A DNA stretch of 37,483 bases from Patescibacteria group bacterium (GCA_022563755.1 JADFMT010000006.1:1-37483), one strand, 5' to 3'. Shown: positions 15,374 to 23,564, counted from the first letter of the stretch. Notes: generated by a model not told the origin, from the letters alone. Program-made: numbers and translations.

Positions 15374-16023
15374 TTTTCAAATATCTCTCCCTTATAAATC
15401 CAGACTTTAATCCCAATATCCCCGTACGGAAGATGTGCGCGCTCGCGTGCAAAATCAATATCTGCCCGAATCGTCTGTAAAGGAATCCGCCCCTCCATCA
15501 ACCATTCCCGCCGGCCCATATCGGTGCCCCCCAATCTGCCCGAGAGTGCAATCTTCACTCCCTTAACTTCTTTATGTGCGGCCACCTTGCTAATAGCTTG
15601 CTTAAGCACTCTGCGAAACGGCAGGCGTTTCTCAAGACCTTCGGCAACCATTTTTGCGACAATGACCGCATCCGTCTCCGGGCTTTTTACCTCTTCAATC
15701 GAAAGCTTAAGTTCGGACGGCTTGAACAGTGCGAATTTTTTAATCCGTTTCTCAACTTGATTTTTGAGTGACGTAACCCCCGCGCCCGATCGCCCAATAA
15801 TAAGCCCGGGGCGCGAGGTATGAATAATGATATGAAAAAGCGTGGGTGAGCGTTCAATGTCAATTTTGGACACATACATACTCGCAAGATGCACCGTTAA
15901 CCATTCACGCAGCTGAACATCGGCTTTTAAAAATTCTCGGTAATGACGACGATCAAACCAGCGCGATCTCCAATCACGAATTTGTCCCAATCGAAACGCA
16001 TAGGGATGAACTTGGTGGGTCAT
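15370..16023 (-). CDS. rpsC: 30S ribosomal protein S3
   Basis: 217 residues. The KH domain motif RPGLIIGRSGAGVTSLK lies near residue 75-92, and the C-terminal domain has GRLGGTDMGRREW. The N-terminus reads THQVHPYAFRLGQIRDWRSR, with Tyr-Ala-Phe in place of the more usual Pro-Xaa-Gly-Xaa-Arg arrangement. S3 forms part of the mRNA entry pore with S4 and S5. It overlaps rplV and rplP by 4 bases each. Confidence 0.95.
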   Translation of the reverse strand: MTHQVHPYAFRLGQIRDWRSRWFDRRHYREFLKADVQLREWLTVHLASMYVSKIDIERSPTLFHIIIHTSRPGLIIGRSGAGVTSLKNQVEKRIKKFALFKPSELKLSIEEVKSPETDAVIVAKMVAEGLEKRLPFRRVLKQAISKVAAHKEVKGVKIALSGRLGGTDMGRREWLMEGRIPLQTIRADIDFARERAHLPYGDIGIKVWIYKGEIFEK

Positions 16024-16373
16024 GGTTTTATATTTTTATCTTTACGCTCATCCAGTTCAACCGAAACATGACTGGTTTTTTTTCTAATCATATGTGCTGT
16101 TCCGCGCCACTTGGATCGATATCGCTTAAACACGGGGCCTTCATTAACCGTAATTGCAGAGATATAAAGATCATTCTCTGCTTTATCAAAATTATGCTTT
16201 GCATTGGCAATAGCAGATGCTAAAAGTTTTGCAAGATGTTTTGCGGACTTTTTCTTAGAAAACGCTAATGCCGCCTTCGCTTGACGCATGGGTTTACGAC
16301 GAATCAAATCCGCAACGATACGAACTTTTCTGGGTGCAATATGTAAATAATTTAATTGGGCTTTAATCTTCAT
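16020..16373 (-). CDS. rplV: 50S ribosomal protein L22
   Basis: 117 residues. The start contains the helix APRKVRIVADLIR, and the end ENDLYISAITVNEGP with KRYRSKWRG. The beta-hairpin reaching into the exit tunnel lies in the latter part. The C-terminus ends in a basic and acidic tail (DERKDKNIKP). It follows rpsS by 14 bases and overlaps rpsC by 4. Confidence 0.95.
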   Translation of the reverse strand: MKIKAQLNYLHIAPRKVRIVADLIRRKPMRQAKAALAFSKKKSAKHLAKLLASAIANAKHNFDKAENDLYISAITVNEGPVFKRYRSKWRGTAHMIRKKTSHVSVELDERKDKNIKP

Positions 16374-16387
16374 GTCATTAAAAAACG

Positions 16388-16699
16388 CTAAGCGCCTTCT
16401 CCCTTCGCTGTGGTGGCGGCTTTCTGTTCAAGTTCACGCTGCATCTTTCCGCCGTGGCGGACGAATTTACGGGTGGGGGAAAACTCCCCTAACCGATATC
16501 CCACCATGTCCTCAGTTATCATTACCGGAATAAAATCTTTCCCGTTATGCACCCCGAAGGTAAAACCGATCATCTCAGGACTAATTTGGGAGTTGCGCGA
16601 CCAGGTTTTAATAACCGTTTTTGAACCACGCTCTAAGCGGCTAATTTTTTTTAATAATTTTGGATCTACATAGGGACCCTTTTTTGCGGATCTGGTCAT
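16388..16699 (-). CDS. rpsS: 30S ribosomal protein S19
   Basis: 103 residues, about ten more than usual because of a C-terminal tail ([10 protein letters not shown]). The core is clear: [38 protein letters not shown] and [11 protein letters not shown]19 lies in the small-subunit head and contacts the A-site finger. It starts 1 base after rplB. Confidence 0.95.
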   Translation of the reverse strand: MTRSAKKGPYVDPKLLKKISRLERGSKTVIKTWSRNSQISPEMIGFTFGVHNGKDFIPVMITEDMVGYRLGEFSPTRKFVRHGGKMQRELEQKAATTAKGEGA

Positions 16700-16700
16700 G

Positions 16701-17549
16701 CTATTTTTTCTTACGCTTTTTACGTCTTGTGATGATCAACGCATTCGAATATTTATGGCGTTTTCTTGTCTTCACTCCCCGGACTCCTTTGCCCCATCGA
16801 TTTTTCGGGCGCCTGGTGCCGCGAGGCTGTTTCCCTTCCCCTCCCCCGTAAGGATGATCAACCGGGTTCATTGCCGATCCCCGTACCGTAGGCCTGATTC
16901 CCATCCGGCGAGACCGGCCGGCTTTGCCAATTGTGACAAACCCATGTTCTTCATTTGAAACCGAGCCAATACTTGCCCACGCGTTTTTATGAATGGATCG
17001 GACTTCTGAGGACGGCATCTTAAGCTGAGTATAGTTATCTTCTTGGGCAAGTACCTCTGCTCGAGCAGCTGCAGCTCTTACCAGCTTTGCTCCGCCTCCT
17101 ACCTGAACCTCGATATTATAAACCGAAGACCCAACCGGAATCAAGCGAAGGGGACGCCGATTCCCGGGTTTTAACGGAGCTTTCTCGGAAGCAACAATCT
17201 CATCTCCCGCCTTCACACCCGCAGGCATAAGGTGATAACGATACTCACCGTCTTTATAAAGCACTAACCCGATGAAACCCGAGCGATTCGGATCGTATTC
17301 AATGCTGATCACGGTTGCCGGTATATCGTGCTTGTTGTATCTGAAATCAATATCCCGATAAAGTCGTTTCTCGCCAGATCCTTTGTGCCTGGTCGTAATA
17401 CGGCCTTTACGATTGCGGCCTACCGAGCGATGCCGCCCGTAAGTCAAACTTTTTTTAGGTCCGCCGGTTGGCGAACGGGTTAAAAGCGCCCGATAATCAA
17501 TCACTTGCATATGACGACGGGATGGAGTTGTGGGTTTATACTTTTTCAT
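16701..17549 (-). CDS. rplB: 50S ribosomal protein L2
   Basis: 282 residues, typical. L2 is needed for subunit joining and the peptidyl transferase centre. Seen: [19 protein letters not shown] near residue 48, and the signature [18 protein letters not shown] near residues 228-245, which includes the highly conserved His. The C-terminus is a very basic tail (RKKRKKK). It overlaps the rplW stop by 4 bases. Confidence 0.97.
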   Translation of the reverse strand: MKKYKPTTPSRRHMQVIDYRALLTRSPTGGPKKSLTYGRHRSVGRNRKGRITTRHKGSGEKRLYRDIDFRYNKHDIPATVISIEYDPNRSGFIGLVLYKDGEYRYHLMPAGVKAGDEIVASEKAPLKPGNRRPLRLIPVGSSVYNIEVQVGGGAKLVRAAAARAEVLAQEDNYTQLKMPSSEVRSIHKNAWASIGSVSNEEHGFVTIGKAGRSRRMGIRPTVRGSAMNPVDHPYGGGEGKQPRGTRRPKNRWGKGVRGVKTRKRHKYSNALIITRRKKRKKK

Positions 17550-18016
17550 ACAAATTCAATCTTCTGCCCCTTTTTTAAAGTAATAATCGCTTTTTTATAT
17601 CCGGGACGCCTTCCAATGATTCGACCTAAACGACGCTTACGCGATGGAATATAAATGATGCCTACTTTCTCCACATTTACTTTATAGAGTTCTTCTACGG
17701 CTTGGCGCAAAACCTGCTTGGTTGCCCTTGGAGATACTCGAAAACTATAGACTCCTCTTTCTGCAAGCCAGGATGTCTTCTCGGTAGTATGAGGTTTTAA
17801 CAAAACCACGCTAGCAGATTTAGAAAAGCCTACCTGTGTCTCTTTCGGCTTTTCCTCCCCGACGCGCTCTTTGCTCGTAGCTCCAACCCGCTCCCCCGAC
17901 GTGACGTCGGCCCTTTCGGCCATCGGGGCTTCGGCAGAAGAAACCACCTTACGGGGAAGAGATTTTTGCAGCTTCTTACGCGCTTGTTTTTTTCTAAAAA
18001 AATCCAAAAGTGTCAT
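17546..18016 (-). CDS. rplW: 50S ribosomal protein L23 with N-terminal extension
   Basis: 156 residues, against about 95-100 for most L23. The normal domain begins near residue 70 (VVLLKPHTTEKTSW) and ends with PSRKRRLGRIIGRRPGYKKA and the usual beta strand. The first 65 or so residues are an extra low-complexity segment: a basic start (FFRKKQARKKLQKSLPRK), then a charged stretch with an imperfect repeat (SGERVGATS, SKERVGEEKP). L23 sits at the tunnel exit and docks SRP and trigger factor, so the extension would be exposed there. The ATG overlaps the rplD stop by 4 bases, so the extension is likely real. Confidence 0.93.
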   Translation of the reverse strand: MTLLDFFRKKQARKKLQKSLPRKVVSSAEAPMAERADVTSGERVGATSKERVGEEKPKETQVGFSKSASVVLLKPHTTEKTSWLAERGVYSFRVSPRATKQVLRQAVEELYKVNVEKVGIIYIPSRKRRLGRIIGRRPGYKKAIITLKKGQKIEFV

Positions 18017-18657
18017 GATACTTTTCCTAAACGGATAATATCGTCTTTGGTCATCATTATATATCGATTAGAAAGGAGATCGAGCGCATTTACATTTCTT
18101 GCCTCCATGATTTTTACGCCCGGAATGTTTCTCAGTGCGAGCACGCTCTTTTTATCCACGGGACTAATAATGATTTTTGTTCCCTTTTTTGACAGTTTCT
18201 CAAATCCCTTAATCTTGCTCAAATCTTTCAAAGCGTGGCTGGCTTTTTTTGTTTTCCCATCTGGAAATCGAATCGTGTCCAGCACTAAAATCTCGCCATC
18301 CGATAGTTTTTTAGAAAGAGCGATAAAAAACGCCTTTTTCCTCACCTTTTTATTTATTTTTTTGGCGTAGATTTTATCCTTAGTTGGTCCGTGGGTAACT
18401 CCACCGCCCGTCCACAATGGTGAGCGAATCGAGCCGTGCCGGGCGCGACCCGTTCCTTTTTGCTTCCACGGTTTTCGGCCGCCGCCCCGTACCTCCCCCC
18501 TTCCTTTCACGTGAGCAATGACACGGCGCTTGCTTGCCCGCATGGATTCAATAACTTGATACATTAAATCAGGATTCCACGCTAGTCCAAAAACATTTTC
18601 TGGTAGTTCGAGCGTTTCGGCTTTTTTTGCTTCTAAGTTATAGACAGAGACTTTCAT
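18013..18657 (-). CDS. rplD: 50S ribosomal protein L4
   Basis: 214 residues from ATG 18657 (MKVSVYNLEAKKAETLEL), which begins 1 base after rplC. An open frame to 18723 runs into rplC and is rejected. The tunnel-lining loop contains GGRKPWKQKGTGRARHGS near residues 60-80. In E. coli, L4 also represses the S10 operon through its leader; here the only strong hairpin in the neighbourhood lies between rpsJ and rplC. The C-terminal half is the usual Rossmann-like domain. Confidence 0.95.
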   Translation of the reverse strand: MKVSVYNLEAKKAETLELPENVFGLAWNPDLMYQVIESMRASKRRVIAHVKGRGEVRGGGRKPWKQKGTGRARHGSIRSPLWTGGGVTHGPTKDKIYAKKINKKVRKKAFFIALSKKLSDGEILVLDTIRFPDGKTKKASHALKDLSKIKGFEKLSKKGTKIIISPVDKKSVLALRNIPGVKIMEARNVNALDLLSNRYIMMTKDDIIRLGKVS

Positions 18658-18658
18658 G

Positions 18659-19279
18659 TTACGATTGCTTTTTGATCTCAATAAGCGTTCCTCGTCTTCC
18701 AGGAATCGCCCCTGAAATTGCAAGAATGTTTTTTGCCCGGTCGGATTTTATAATTTTAAGGTTTTTTAATGTTACGCGATCACCTCCCATTCGTCCTGGC
18801 ATCTTTTTTCCTTTAAAGACTCGCTGTGGGCCCGTTGCTCCGATCGATCCGGCTTCACGCTCTGAGTGCTTCTGGCCGTGAGTTCGAGGACCACCGTGAA
18901 AACCGTGACGCTTTACCACTCCCTGAAACCCCTTTCCCTTTGAGCACGCACTTACCGTAATCTTGTCTCCCTCTTTAAAAACGCTCACATCTATACTATC
19001 TCCCACATGAAAATCTTCAGGATTTGAAACCCGAAACTCTTTTAACCATCGCAGACTCTCTTGCTTAGCTTTTTTCATGTGTCCTCGCTGGGGTTTTAGG
19101 ATCGATCTTTGACTCTTCTGGCCAAACCCAAGCTGAACGGCGTTATATCCGTCTTTATCTACAGTTTTTACCTGCACGACTACCACAGGTCCGGCTTCAA
19201 CCAACGTTACGGGCGTCACATCGCCCGACTGGCTAAAAACCTGCGACATCTCTATTTTTTTTCCAAGAATAAATGCCAT
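18659..19279 (-). CDS. rplC: 50S ribosomal protein L3
   Basis: 206 residues. Seen: MAFILGKKIEMSQVF at the start, GKGFQGVVKRHGFHGGPRT and MPGRMGGDRVT in the C-terminal part, where the loop reaches the peptidyl transferase centre. It is the first gene after a perfect 13-bp hairpin (19296-19324) that separates it from rpsJ. Only 16 bases lie between hairpin and ATG, with AGGTAA as a possible ribosome binding site. Confidence 0.95.
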   Translation of the reverse strand: MAFILGKKIEMSQVFSQSGDVTPVTLVEAGPVVVVQVKTVDKDGYNAVQLGFGQKSQRSILKPQRGHMKKAKQESLRWLKEFRVSNPEDFHVGDSIDVSVFKEGDKITVSACSKGKGFQGVVKRHGFHGGPRTHGQKHSEREAGSIGATGPQRVFKGKKMPGRMGGDRVTLKNLKIIKSDRAKNILAISGAIPGRRGTLIEIKKQS

Positions 19280-19293
19280 ATACTCGATTACCT

Positions 19294-19324
19294 AAAACAA
19301 AATCGGGCACGGCCCGATTTTGTT
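19294..19324 (-). terminator. perfect hairpin between rpsJ and rplC (terminator or attenuator)
   Basis: AACAAAATCGGGC (19296-19308) and its exact complement (19312-19324) form a 13-bp stem with a 3-base loop. On the minus strand the stem ends in TTTTGTT followed by TTA, the form of an intrinsic terminator. It would end the tuf-rpsJ transcript or attenuate read-through into rplC and the rest of the S10/spc block. Confidence 0.75.
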
Positions 19325-19351
19325 CGCATGTGCCTTGGTAATGTCTCTACC

Positions 19352-19702
19352 TTAAATCATTTTTACCTCAATGTCCACCCCGGCTGGCAGATTAAGATTG
19401 GTTAATGCGTCAATGATTTTCGAATTCGGATTTAAAATATCGATCAATCTTTTGTGAATGCGCATTTCGAATTGTTCCCGGGAATTTTTGTGAACAAAAG
19501 TTGAACGATTTACCGTGTATTTACGAATCTCAGTTGGAAGCGGTACGGGCCCGGTAATCTCTGCCCCGTATCGAAGTGCGGTATCGACAATCTGCTTAAC
19601 GCTTGCGTCAAGAATTTTGTGATCATACCCACGCACACGGATACGCAGTTTCTGATGTTCCTCGGTTTTAGCTTTCGAGGGTTTTTTTACCGTTTTAACC
19701 AC
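19352..19702 (-). CDS. rpsJ: 30S ribosomal protein S10
   Basis: 116 residues, about 15 longer than usual because of a basic N-terminal tail ([16 protein letters not shown]). The core starts at [20 protein letters not shown] and includes [14 protein letters not shown], the conserved loop. The start codon is GTG; no ATG occurs earlier than the core, and an in-frame stop lies just upstream. S10 also serves as NusE in transcription antitermination. It follows tuf by 34 bases, and a terminator-like hairpin follows it, so tuf-rpsJ may be a separate unit. Confidence 0.93.
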   Translation of the reverse strand: MVKTVKKPSKAKTEEHQKLRIRVRGYDHKILDASVKQIVDTALRYGAEITGPVPLPTEIRKYTVNRSTFVHKNSREQFEMRIHKRLIDILNPNSKIIDALTNLNLPAGVDIEVKMI

Positions 19703-19736
19703 AGCGATAGATAGCTACTTGCTACTAAGGTATTTG

Positions 19737-20930
19737 CTATTTGTTAATTTTAGTTACCACACCCGCACCCACGGTCTTTCCTCCTTCCCGAATTGCAAAG
19801 CGCTGTTTTTCCTCAAGCGCTACGGGTACGATCAGCTTAACGCTAAAGCTAATCGTATCGCCGGGCATGACCATCTCGGTTCCCTTCGGCAGCGTGACGT
19901 CCCCGGTTACATCAGTGGTTCTAAGATAAAACTGCGGTTTGTATCCAGTGAAAAAAGGCGTATGACGACCTCCTTCTTCTTTGGTCAAAATATATACTTC
20001 AGCATCAAACTCCGTATGAGGAGAAACCGAGCCGGGCTGGGCAAGAACCTGACCACGCTCTACATCTTCTTTTTTAAGACCGCGAAGCAAAATTCCCGCA
20101 TTATCCCCCGCAAGTCCTTCGTCTAAAGACTTGTTGAACATTTCAATGCCGGTCACAATACTTTTTGTGGTATCACGCATGCCCACGATCTCAATCTCGC
20201 CGCCTACCTTAATTTTCCCTCGCTCAATCCTGCCGGTCACTACCGTTCCCCGGCCCTCAATAGAGAAAATGTCCTCAATCGGCATTAAAAAGGGTTTTTC
20301 AATTTCCCGAACCGGTTCCGGGATATGTTCGTCCAGTGCTTTGGTAAGCTCTAAAATACCTTTTACCCATTCATCATTTACATCTTTAGCTTCTAGAGCT
20401 TTCAGGGCCGAGCCACGAATGATCGGAATTTTCTCGCCCGGATATTCGTATTTAGTCAAAAGTTCTCGAATTTCTACCTCTACCAAGTCCACTAATTCTT
20501 TATCGTCAACCGCATCCACCTTGTTGAGAAACACAATAATCGCAGGCACTCCGACTTGCCGGGCGAGAAGTATATGTTCCCGGGTTTGCGGCATGGGGCC
20601 ATCTACGGCCGAAACCACAAGCACGGCTCCATCCATTTGTGCAGCGCCGGTAATCATATTTTTGATGTAATCGGCGTGTCCCGGAGCATCAATGTGAGCG
20701 TAATGGCGTTTTTCAGTCTCGTATTCAGAATGATGCAGGGCAATCGTAATGCCCCGCTGACGTTCCTCGGGAGCTTTGTCGATATCCTCAACTTTCTCCA
20801 GCCTCACCTTTTGCCCGCTCAAATCCAGAGAATGCAAAATTGCAGCCGTTAAAGTGGTTTTACCATGATCCACGTGGCCAATCGTGCCCACATTAACATG
20901 AGGCTTTGTGCGTTCAAACTTTTCTGCCAT
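19737..20930 (-). CDS. tuf: elongation factor Tu
   Basis: 397 residues, the expected length. It delivers aminoacyl-tRNA to the ribosome. The GTPase motifs are intact: [17 protein letters not shown] and NKVD, with the catalytic His in DAPGHAD. Domains 2 and 3 show [13 protein letters not shown] and [20 protein letters not shown]. It is separated from fusA by about 12.6 kb, so the str operon is split. Its promoter probably lies at 20981-21007 in the divergent region shared with trpS, with an 8-base tandem repeat in the leader. No clear Shine-Dalgarno motif is seen. Confidence 0.97.
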   Translation of the reverse strand: MAEKFERTKPHVNVGTIGHVDHGKTTLTAAILHSLDLSGQKVRLEKVEDIDKAPEERQRGITIALHHSEYETEKRHYAHIDAPGHADYIKNMITGAAQMDGAVLVVSAVDGPMPQTREHILLARQVGVPAIIVFLNKVDAVDDKELVDLVEVEIRELLTKYEYPGEKIPIIRGSALKALEAKDVNDEWVKGILELTKALDEHIPEPVREIEKPFLMPIEDIFSIEGRGTVVTGRIERGKIKVGGEIEIVGMRDTTKSIVTGIEMFNKSLDEGLAGDNAGILLRGLKKEDVERGQVLAQPGSVSPHTEFDAEVYILTKEEGGRHTPFFTGYKPQFYLRTTDVTGDVTLPKGTEMVMPGDTISFSVKLIVPVALEEKQRFAIREGGKTVGAGVVTKINK

Positions 20931-20945
20931 AAATTATGTTTAAAA

Positions 20946-20977
20946 ACTAAACCTTAAACTATTAAACTCGTAAACTC
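20946..20977. repeat. degenerate 8-base tandem repeat ahead of tuf
   Basis: Four 8-base units on the + strand: ACTAAACC, TTAAACTA, TTAAACTC, GTAAACTC, sharing TAAAC in the same phase. They lie at or just after the predicted tuf transcription start. Possibly a protein-binding array or simple AT-rich slippage. Confidence 0.5.
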
Positions 20978-20980
20978 TAT

Positions 20981-21007
20981 TTTATAATATACCACTCACT
21001 CCGTCAA
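20981..21007 (-). promoter_or_regulatory. probable tuf promoter
   Basis: On the minus strand TTGACG (21002-21007), a 15-base spacer and TATAAA (20981-20986). The spacer is short, but the -35 is close to consensus, and this is the only plausible site ahead of tuf. A TATAAT on the + strand (20983-20988) overlaps it, so the two divergent genes may compete for polymerase. Confidence 0.5.
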
Positions 21008-21015
21008 GTCCACAA

Positions 21016-21044
21016 TTGCGACCTGTGATGCAGCGGGGTATACT
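21016..21044 (+). promoter_or_regulatory. probable trpS promoter with very short leader
   Basis: TTGCGA (21016-21021), a 17-base spacer and TATACT (21039-21044). Transcription would start about 3-5 bases before the ATG at 21055, giving a nearly leaderless message. This also supports the chosen start over the upstream in-frame codons. Confidence 0.6.
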
Positions 21045-21054
21045 AAAAATTATC

Positions 21055-22059
21055 ATGCCCAAACAAAGAGTATTTAGCGGTATACAACCTTCTGGTAACC
21101 TCCACATCGGAAACTATCTGGGGGCAATACGACAATTTGTTGACCTTCAAAAAACCCATGAGGCGATTTATTGCATTGTTGACGAACATGCAATTACCGT
21201 TCCTCAAAATCCAAAAGAGCTCAGTGAAAATACCCTCAGTACCGCTACAATGTATCTTGCGGCAGGACTGGATCCAAAAAAATCAATCATTTTTGTTCAG
21301 TCCCACGTTCCTGCGCATACCGAGCTCGGGTGGATTTTAAACACGATCACACCAATGGGGGAACTCGAGCGAATGACACAATTTAAGGAGAAAACAAAAA
21401 ATGGGAAGAAAAAAACCGGGATTCTTGCAGGACTCTTCAACTACCCCACTTTGATGGCAGCCGATATCTTGCTCTATAAACCCAATCTGGTGCCGGTTGG
21501 CGAGGATCAGGTTCAGCATGTGGAATTCACCCGCATGATTGCGAATAAATTTAACCGCAGCTACGGCAATACATTTATAATCCCTCAACCGCTAATACAA
21601 AAAGAAGTGGCTCGGATTATGGGGTTGGATGATCCTGCAAAAAAAATGTCAAAATCAGCTCCGAGCCCCAACAACTACATAGCGCTTCTTGACTCTCCCG
21701 AAAAGATTCAGAGAAAAATTAAAATTGCAGTAACCGATTCAGGCAAAGAAGTTCGTTTTGACAAAGTAAAAAAACCTGCGATCTCAAATCTAATAACCAT
21801 CTACAGCGCGTTCTCCGGTCTTTCAATATCAGATATTGAGAAACGATATCACAAGAAAGGATACAGAGAGTTTAAAGAAGAGCTGGGAGAATTATTGGTA
21901 GAAAAACTAGAGCCCCTGCAAAAGAAATACCACGATCTTTCTCGTAAAAAGGAACACGTTCTTGCAATCTTGCGCGACGGCGCCGGGCGCGCACGACCCA
22001 TCGCCCAAAAAACTCTTCATGATGCAAAAACCAAAATCGGGCTTGTAGAGTTAAAGTAA
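21055..22059 (+). CDS. trpS: tryptophanyl-tRNA synthetase
   Basis: 334 residues from ATG 21055. The frame is open further up to a TTG at 21016, but those residues overlap the promoter, and the family normally starts near FSGIQPSG. Class I signatures are present: GIQPSGNLHIGNYLGAI (HIGH motif as HIGN) at residues 9-25 and KKMSKSAPSPNN (KMSKS) near residue 205. GEDQVQHVEFTR matches the TrpRS tryptophan-binding region. It attaches tryptophan to its tRNA. It is transcribed away from tuf and ends at a strong two-way terminator. Confidence 0.95.
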   Translation: MPKQRVFSGIQPSGNLHIGNYLGAIRQFVDLQKTHEAIYCIVDEHAITVPQNPKELSENTLSTATMYLAAGLDPKKSIIFVQSHVPAHTELGWILNTITPMGELERMTQFKEKTKNGKKKTGILAGLFNYPTLMAADILLYKPNLVPVGEDQVQHVEFTRMIANKFNRSYGNTFIIPQPLIQKEVARIMGLDDPAKKMSKSAPSPNNYIALLDSPEKIQRKIKIAVTDSGKEVRFDKVKKPAISNLITIYSAFSGLSISDIEKRYHKKGYREFKEELGELLVEKLEPLQKKYHDLSRKKEHVLAILRDGAGRARPIAQKTLHDAKTKIGLVELK

Positions 22060-22091
22060 AATACGGCTCAACCGTTGTTGAGCCGTATTTT
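22060..22091. terminator. bidirectional palindromic terminator (copy 1)
   Basis: AATACGGCTCAAC (22060-22072), a 4-base loop and GTTGAGCCGTATT (22077-22089) form a perfect 13-bp stem. T-rich sequence follows on the + strand and also on the minus strand (TTTACTTTAA). It lies between convergent trpS and the 105-residue HTH protein, whose stop codon is in the terminator tail. The arm ACGGCTCAAC recurs at 23490. Confidence 0.85.
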
Positions 22092-22407
22092 AGTCCGAAA
22101 GTTCGTAATAGCTTCCTTTGGCCACGCCTTTTTGCACGATTTTTCTTTCCTTTTCTAGCTCATCCAGATACCGCGTCGCTGTCGCATCAGACACACCAAC
22201 CAGCTCTTGCACCTCATCGTTCGTGATGCGGCCCTTCTCGCGCAACACCACAAGAATTTTTTCTTTTCTCTTCTCCTTCCTCCGCTTTTGCAGTCCAATT
22301 CGTTCCCGCAAACCCCTCGGAAGCCCACTCTCACCTATCGCGAGCCAAACAAGAAAACCGCCAACCACAACACCAAAAAGAAAAATAAGTAATGAGTTCA
22401 AGGACAT
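22090..22407 (-). CDS. membrane-anchored winged-helix protein, function unknown
   Basis: 105 residues. One N-terminal membrane helix (about residues 5-25, LLIFLFGVVVGGFLVWLAIG) is followed by a very basic linker (QKRRKEKRKEK) and a winged-helix domain (residues 50-103). Its recognition part resembles DeoR-type HTH: GRITNDEVQELVGVSDATAT followed by RYLDELEKERKI, then a wing ending YYEL. A one-helix anchor joined to a small DNA-binding domain would hold the regulator at the membrane. It is the last of three minus-strand genes lying between matching palindromes. The target is unknown; the wing could also bind RNA or protein. Confidence 0.6.
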   Translation of the reverse strand: MSLNSLLIFLFGVVVGGFLVWLAIGESGLPRGLRERIGLQKRRKEKRKEKILVVLREKGRITNDEVQELVGVSDATATRYLDELEKERKIVQKGVAKGSYYELSD

Positions 22408-22412
22408 AATTA

Positions 22413-22769
22413 TTATTTAAGAACTTCCTTTTCTTTGTCCATGAATAATGAGATTAATTTGTCTTGCTCTTTTTCATACAAATCCTTTTTCCCGTAAATT
22501 TGAATGTCGCCTCCTATAGATGGAACATATAATCTATACGGACCGACCCATTTTTCTTTATATTCTGGGTTCTTATTGCGAAGATGTTTACTTATATCCT
22601 TAATTTGATTTGTATCTAAAACCATCCATGCCTCAGGATGGTTTTTAAAATATCTATATGCTTCTTCTGGGTTACGACCAACCAATTTCCAAAATTTATA
22701 CTTGCCTACACGCAAGGTAAAAAATAAGTACAAACCAAGTCCTATAAAAAATAATATAATCCATTCCAT
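22413..22769 (-). CDS. hypothetical membrane-anchored protein
   Basis: 118 residues, not recognised. A single N-terminal membrane helix (residues 2-20, WIILFFIGLGLYLFFTL) is followed by a soluble part rich in aromatic and charged residues. The soluble part contains GRNPEEAYRYFKNHPEAWMV and a strand-rich GPYRLYVPSIGGDIQIYG. The tail is acidic and basic, suggesting a helix (EKEQDKLISLFMDKEKEVL). It is placed 5 bases before the HTH protein, so the two are probably co-expressed. The fold is unknown; a cytoplasmic domain tethered to the membrane is the simplest reading. Confidence 0.55.
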   Translation of the reverse strand: MEWIILFFIGLGLYLFFTLRVGKYKFWKLVGRNPEEAYRYFKNHPEAWMVLDTNQIKDISKHLRNKNPEYKEKWVGPYRLYVPSIGGDIQIYGKKDLYEKEQDKLISLFMDKEKEVLK

Positions 22770-22801
22770 AGATTTATTTTTCTATTTTTTTGGCAAAAAC
22801 A

Positions 22802-23404
22802 CTATAATGGTGGTTTTGTTATCGTTATTCGTCCATTGGTTGTCGGGGCAACCTCGAATTCCATAGTTATTGGCTTCGGACTTTTCTTTAGTCTTTCATA
22901 AGAAAGAAAAGCTCGATAGTTATTTTCATTGAGAATTCCCAGCCCCGTGCGGATAGTTTGATTTTGTGCACAATAAGCCTGCCCCAGATTGACCCGTCGT
23001 CGTGCTTCATAAACTTCCCTGTTGTTATTAAACTTTTCTATCTCCATATTTATATTGAATGCCGGCGAGTTACCTATATTCTTTAAAAGCCATTCCCACT
23101 CACCGCGTTCATTGGTTTTTTCAAAAATTAAAACTGGGAGAATGCTCAATACATTCTGCATTGTCATTTCGGTTCTTGATCGTTCAGTGGTCTCATTTTG
23201 ATGCCTGATTAACTCCGCTAGCCGCATTGTTTCCCAACTGTACCAAAAGATAAAAACTGCGGTGGCAAGCAACATGCCTACTTCAATGGACAATCCTGCA
23301 ATTTGTTTAAATCCGAAAAATAATAGCGCTGCACCAATAACAAAAAAGAATGGCGCCTTGAGCGATTGCCGACAACCCCACAATTTTTTTGGTAGCAAAG
23401 TCAT
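22802..23404 (-). CDS. hypothetical membrane protein with two N-terminal helices
   Basis: 200 residues, not recognised. Two membrane helices lie at about residues 18-36 and 39-60, separated by a short loop. They are followed by a polar coiled region (RHQNETTERSRTEMTMQNV) and a beta-rich domain with WLLKNIGNSPAFNINMEIE. Many small membrane proteins that sense envelope or phage stress have two helices and a soluble C-terminal domain, but no such link can be shown here. The phrase around NIGNSPAFNI resembles beta-sandwich domains following a helical hairpin. A TATAAT lies at 23425-23430 on its strand, so it may be the first gene of the three. Confidence 0.55.
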   Translation of the reverse strand: MTLLPKKLWGCRQSLKAPFFFVIGAALLFFGFKQIAGLSIEVGMLLATAVFIFWYSWETMRLAELIRHQNETTERSRTEMTMQNVLSILPVLIFEKTNERGEWEWLLKNIGNSPAFNINMEIEKFNNNREVYEARRRVNLGQAYCAQNQTIRTGLGILNENNYRAFLSYERLKKSPKPITMEFEVAPTTNGRITITKPPL

Positions 23405-23424
23405 AAATATTCAGCTTCGAAAAA

Positions 23425-23430
23425 ATTATA
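23425..23430 (-). promoter_or_regulatory. possible -10 for the three-gene membrane module
   Basis: TATAAT on the minus strand, about 20 bases ahead of the start at 23404. No -35 is convincing at the normal distance. The sequence around it is AT-rich. Confidence 0.3.
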
Positions 23431-23477
23431 ATAATGTCCAAATTTTACAAAAATCTCGGCGAAAATCAAGCTCCAAA

Positions 23478-23513
23478 GCCAAAAATTAAACGGCTCAACC
23501 ATGGTTGAGCCGT
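23478..23513 (-). terminator. palindromic terminator (copy 2)
   Basis: A 24-base perfect palindrome, ACGGCTCAACC with AT at the centre and its mirror, at 23490-23513. On the minus strand it is followed by TTTAATTTTTGG, so it can end the Nudix transcript. The arm is the same as in copy 1 at 22060-22089, 1.4 kb away. Confidence 0.75.
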
Positions 23514-23564
23514 ATACTCCCAAACCTATGACACTTTTTATATTTCATGCCACTGCCACATGGA

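Noticed and set aside
16660-16958. Overlapping + strand frames in the rpsS/rplB region
   Set aside because: Antisense shadows of ribosomal protein genes with no start signals.
20131-20670. 179-residue + strand frame inside tuf
   Set aside because: Antisense shadow of EF-Tu, low-complexity Ser/Thr-rich composition.
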